In this document: piece by piece, positions 12,583-12,609 of the stretch
Numbering within the stretch: position 1 is the stretch's first letter
How the letters are laid out: every line of letters starts with the position of its first letter
Source of the DNA: JBOGGN01 sp050744165
GTDB lineage: Bacteria; Actinomycetota; Acidimicrobiia; Acidimicrobiales; Palsa-688
DNA: 12,609 nucleotides
NCBI GenBank assembly: GCA_050744165.1
Contig: JBOGGN010000078.1
Span: forward strand, 1-12,609
Direction: 5' to 3'
Notes under the pieces: model-generated
The model's database searches: none
The model's input: only the letters and a program-made list of their open reading frames with translations
What the model was told of the DNA's origin: nothing
Program-made: the position numbers and the translations under genes

Positions 12583-12609
12583 TCGACCGACTCCGGCGAA
12601 CCTTGGGCG

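Overview
The window is about 12.6 kb of very GC-rich DNA (visibly near 70%), densely coding, with mostly short intergenic gaps. It reads as chromosomal DNA of a high-GC Actinomycetota. Support comes from GTG/TTG starts, a lipoprotein with a long Thr/Ala/Pro linker, an ECF42-type sigma factor with a DGPF/YCII partner, and NatA/NatB-type ABC pairs. The Thr-rich linkers suggest Acidimicrobiia or a neighbour, but that is a guess. I see no rRNA, tRNA, CRISPR array, transposase, integrase or phage gene.

Layout, left to right. The left edge holds the last 35 codons of a protein resembling a universal stress protein. Next is a minus-strand YihY/BrkB-like membrane protein with an unusual 11-residue repeat near its N-terminus. 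Diverging from it is a two-gene operon: an FAD-dependent oxidoreductase and an epoxide-hydrolase-type alpha/beta hydrolase. Their junction is a 16-bp triplication that creates a chain of tiny stop-start ORFs. A minus-strand lipoprotein follows, then a roughly 330-bp divergent intergenic region full of palindromes. The next operon encodes a DHFR/RibD-like reductase, a DGPF/YCII protein and an ECF42-like sigma factor. A sequence resembling the recalled ECF42 promoter (TGTCGA, 17 bp, CGAT) lies in front of its first gene and is built around a perfect hairpin.

The second half starts with a minus-strand aldo/keto reductase. It is followed by a minus-strand protein with what look like two tandem Phd/YefM antitoxin-fold modules and a long helical C-terminus. 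Its divergent 77-bp promoter region is packed with TACC/GGTA half-sites. On the other side is an operon of two genes I do not recognise: a three-TM membrane protein and a 136-aa soluble protein. No classical toxin is adjacent, so this is the best candidate for an undescribed system. The right end carries an ABC-2 exporter (permease and ATPase, overlapping by ATGA) and a divergent VOC/glyoxalase-family protein.

Functionally the window mixes redox and detoxification enzymes (monooxygenase-like protein, epoxide hydrolase, aldo/keto reductase, reductase-like protein, VOC protein), an exporter and a stress-type sigma factor module. No single pathway ties them together.
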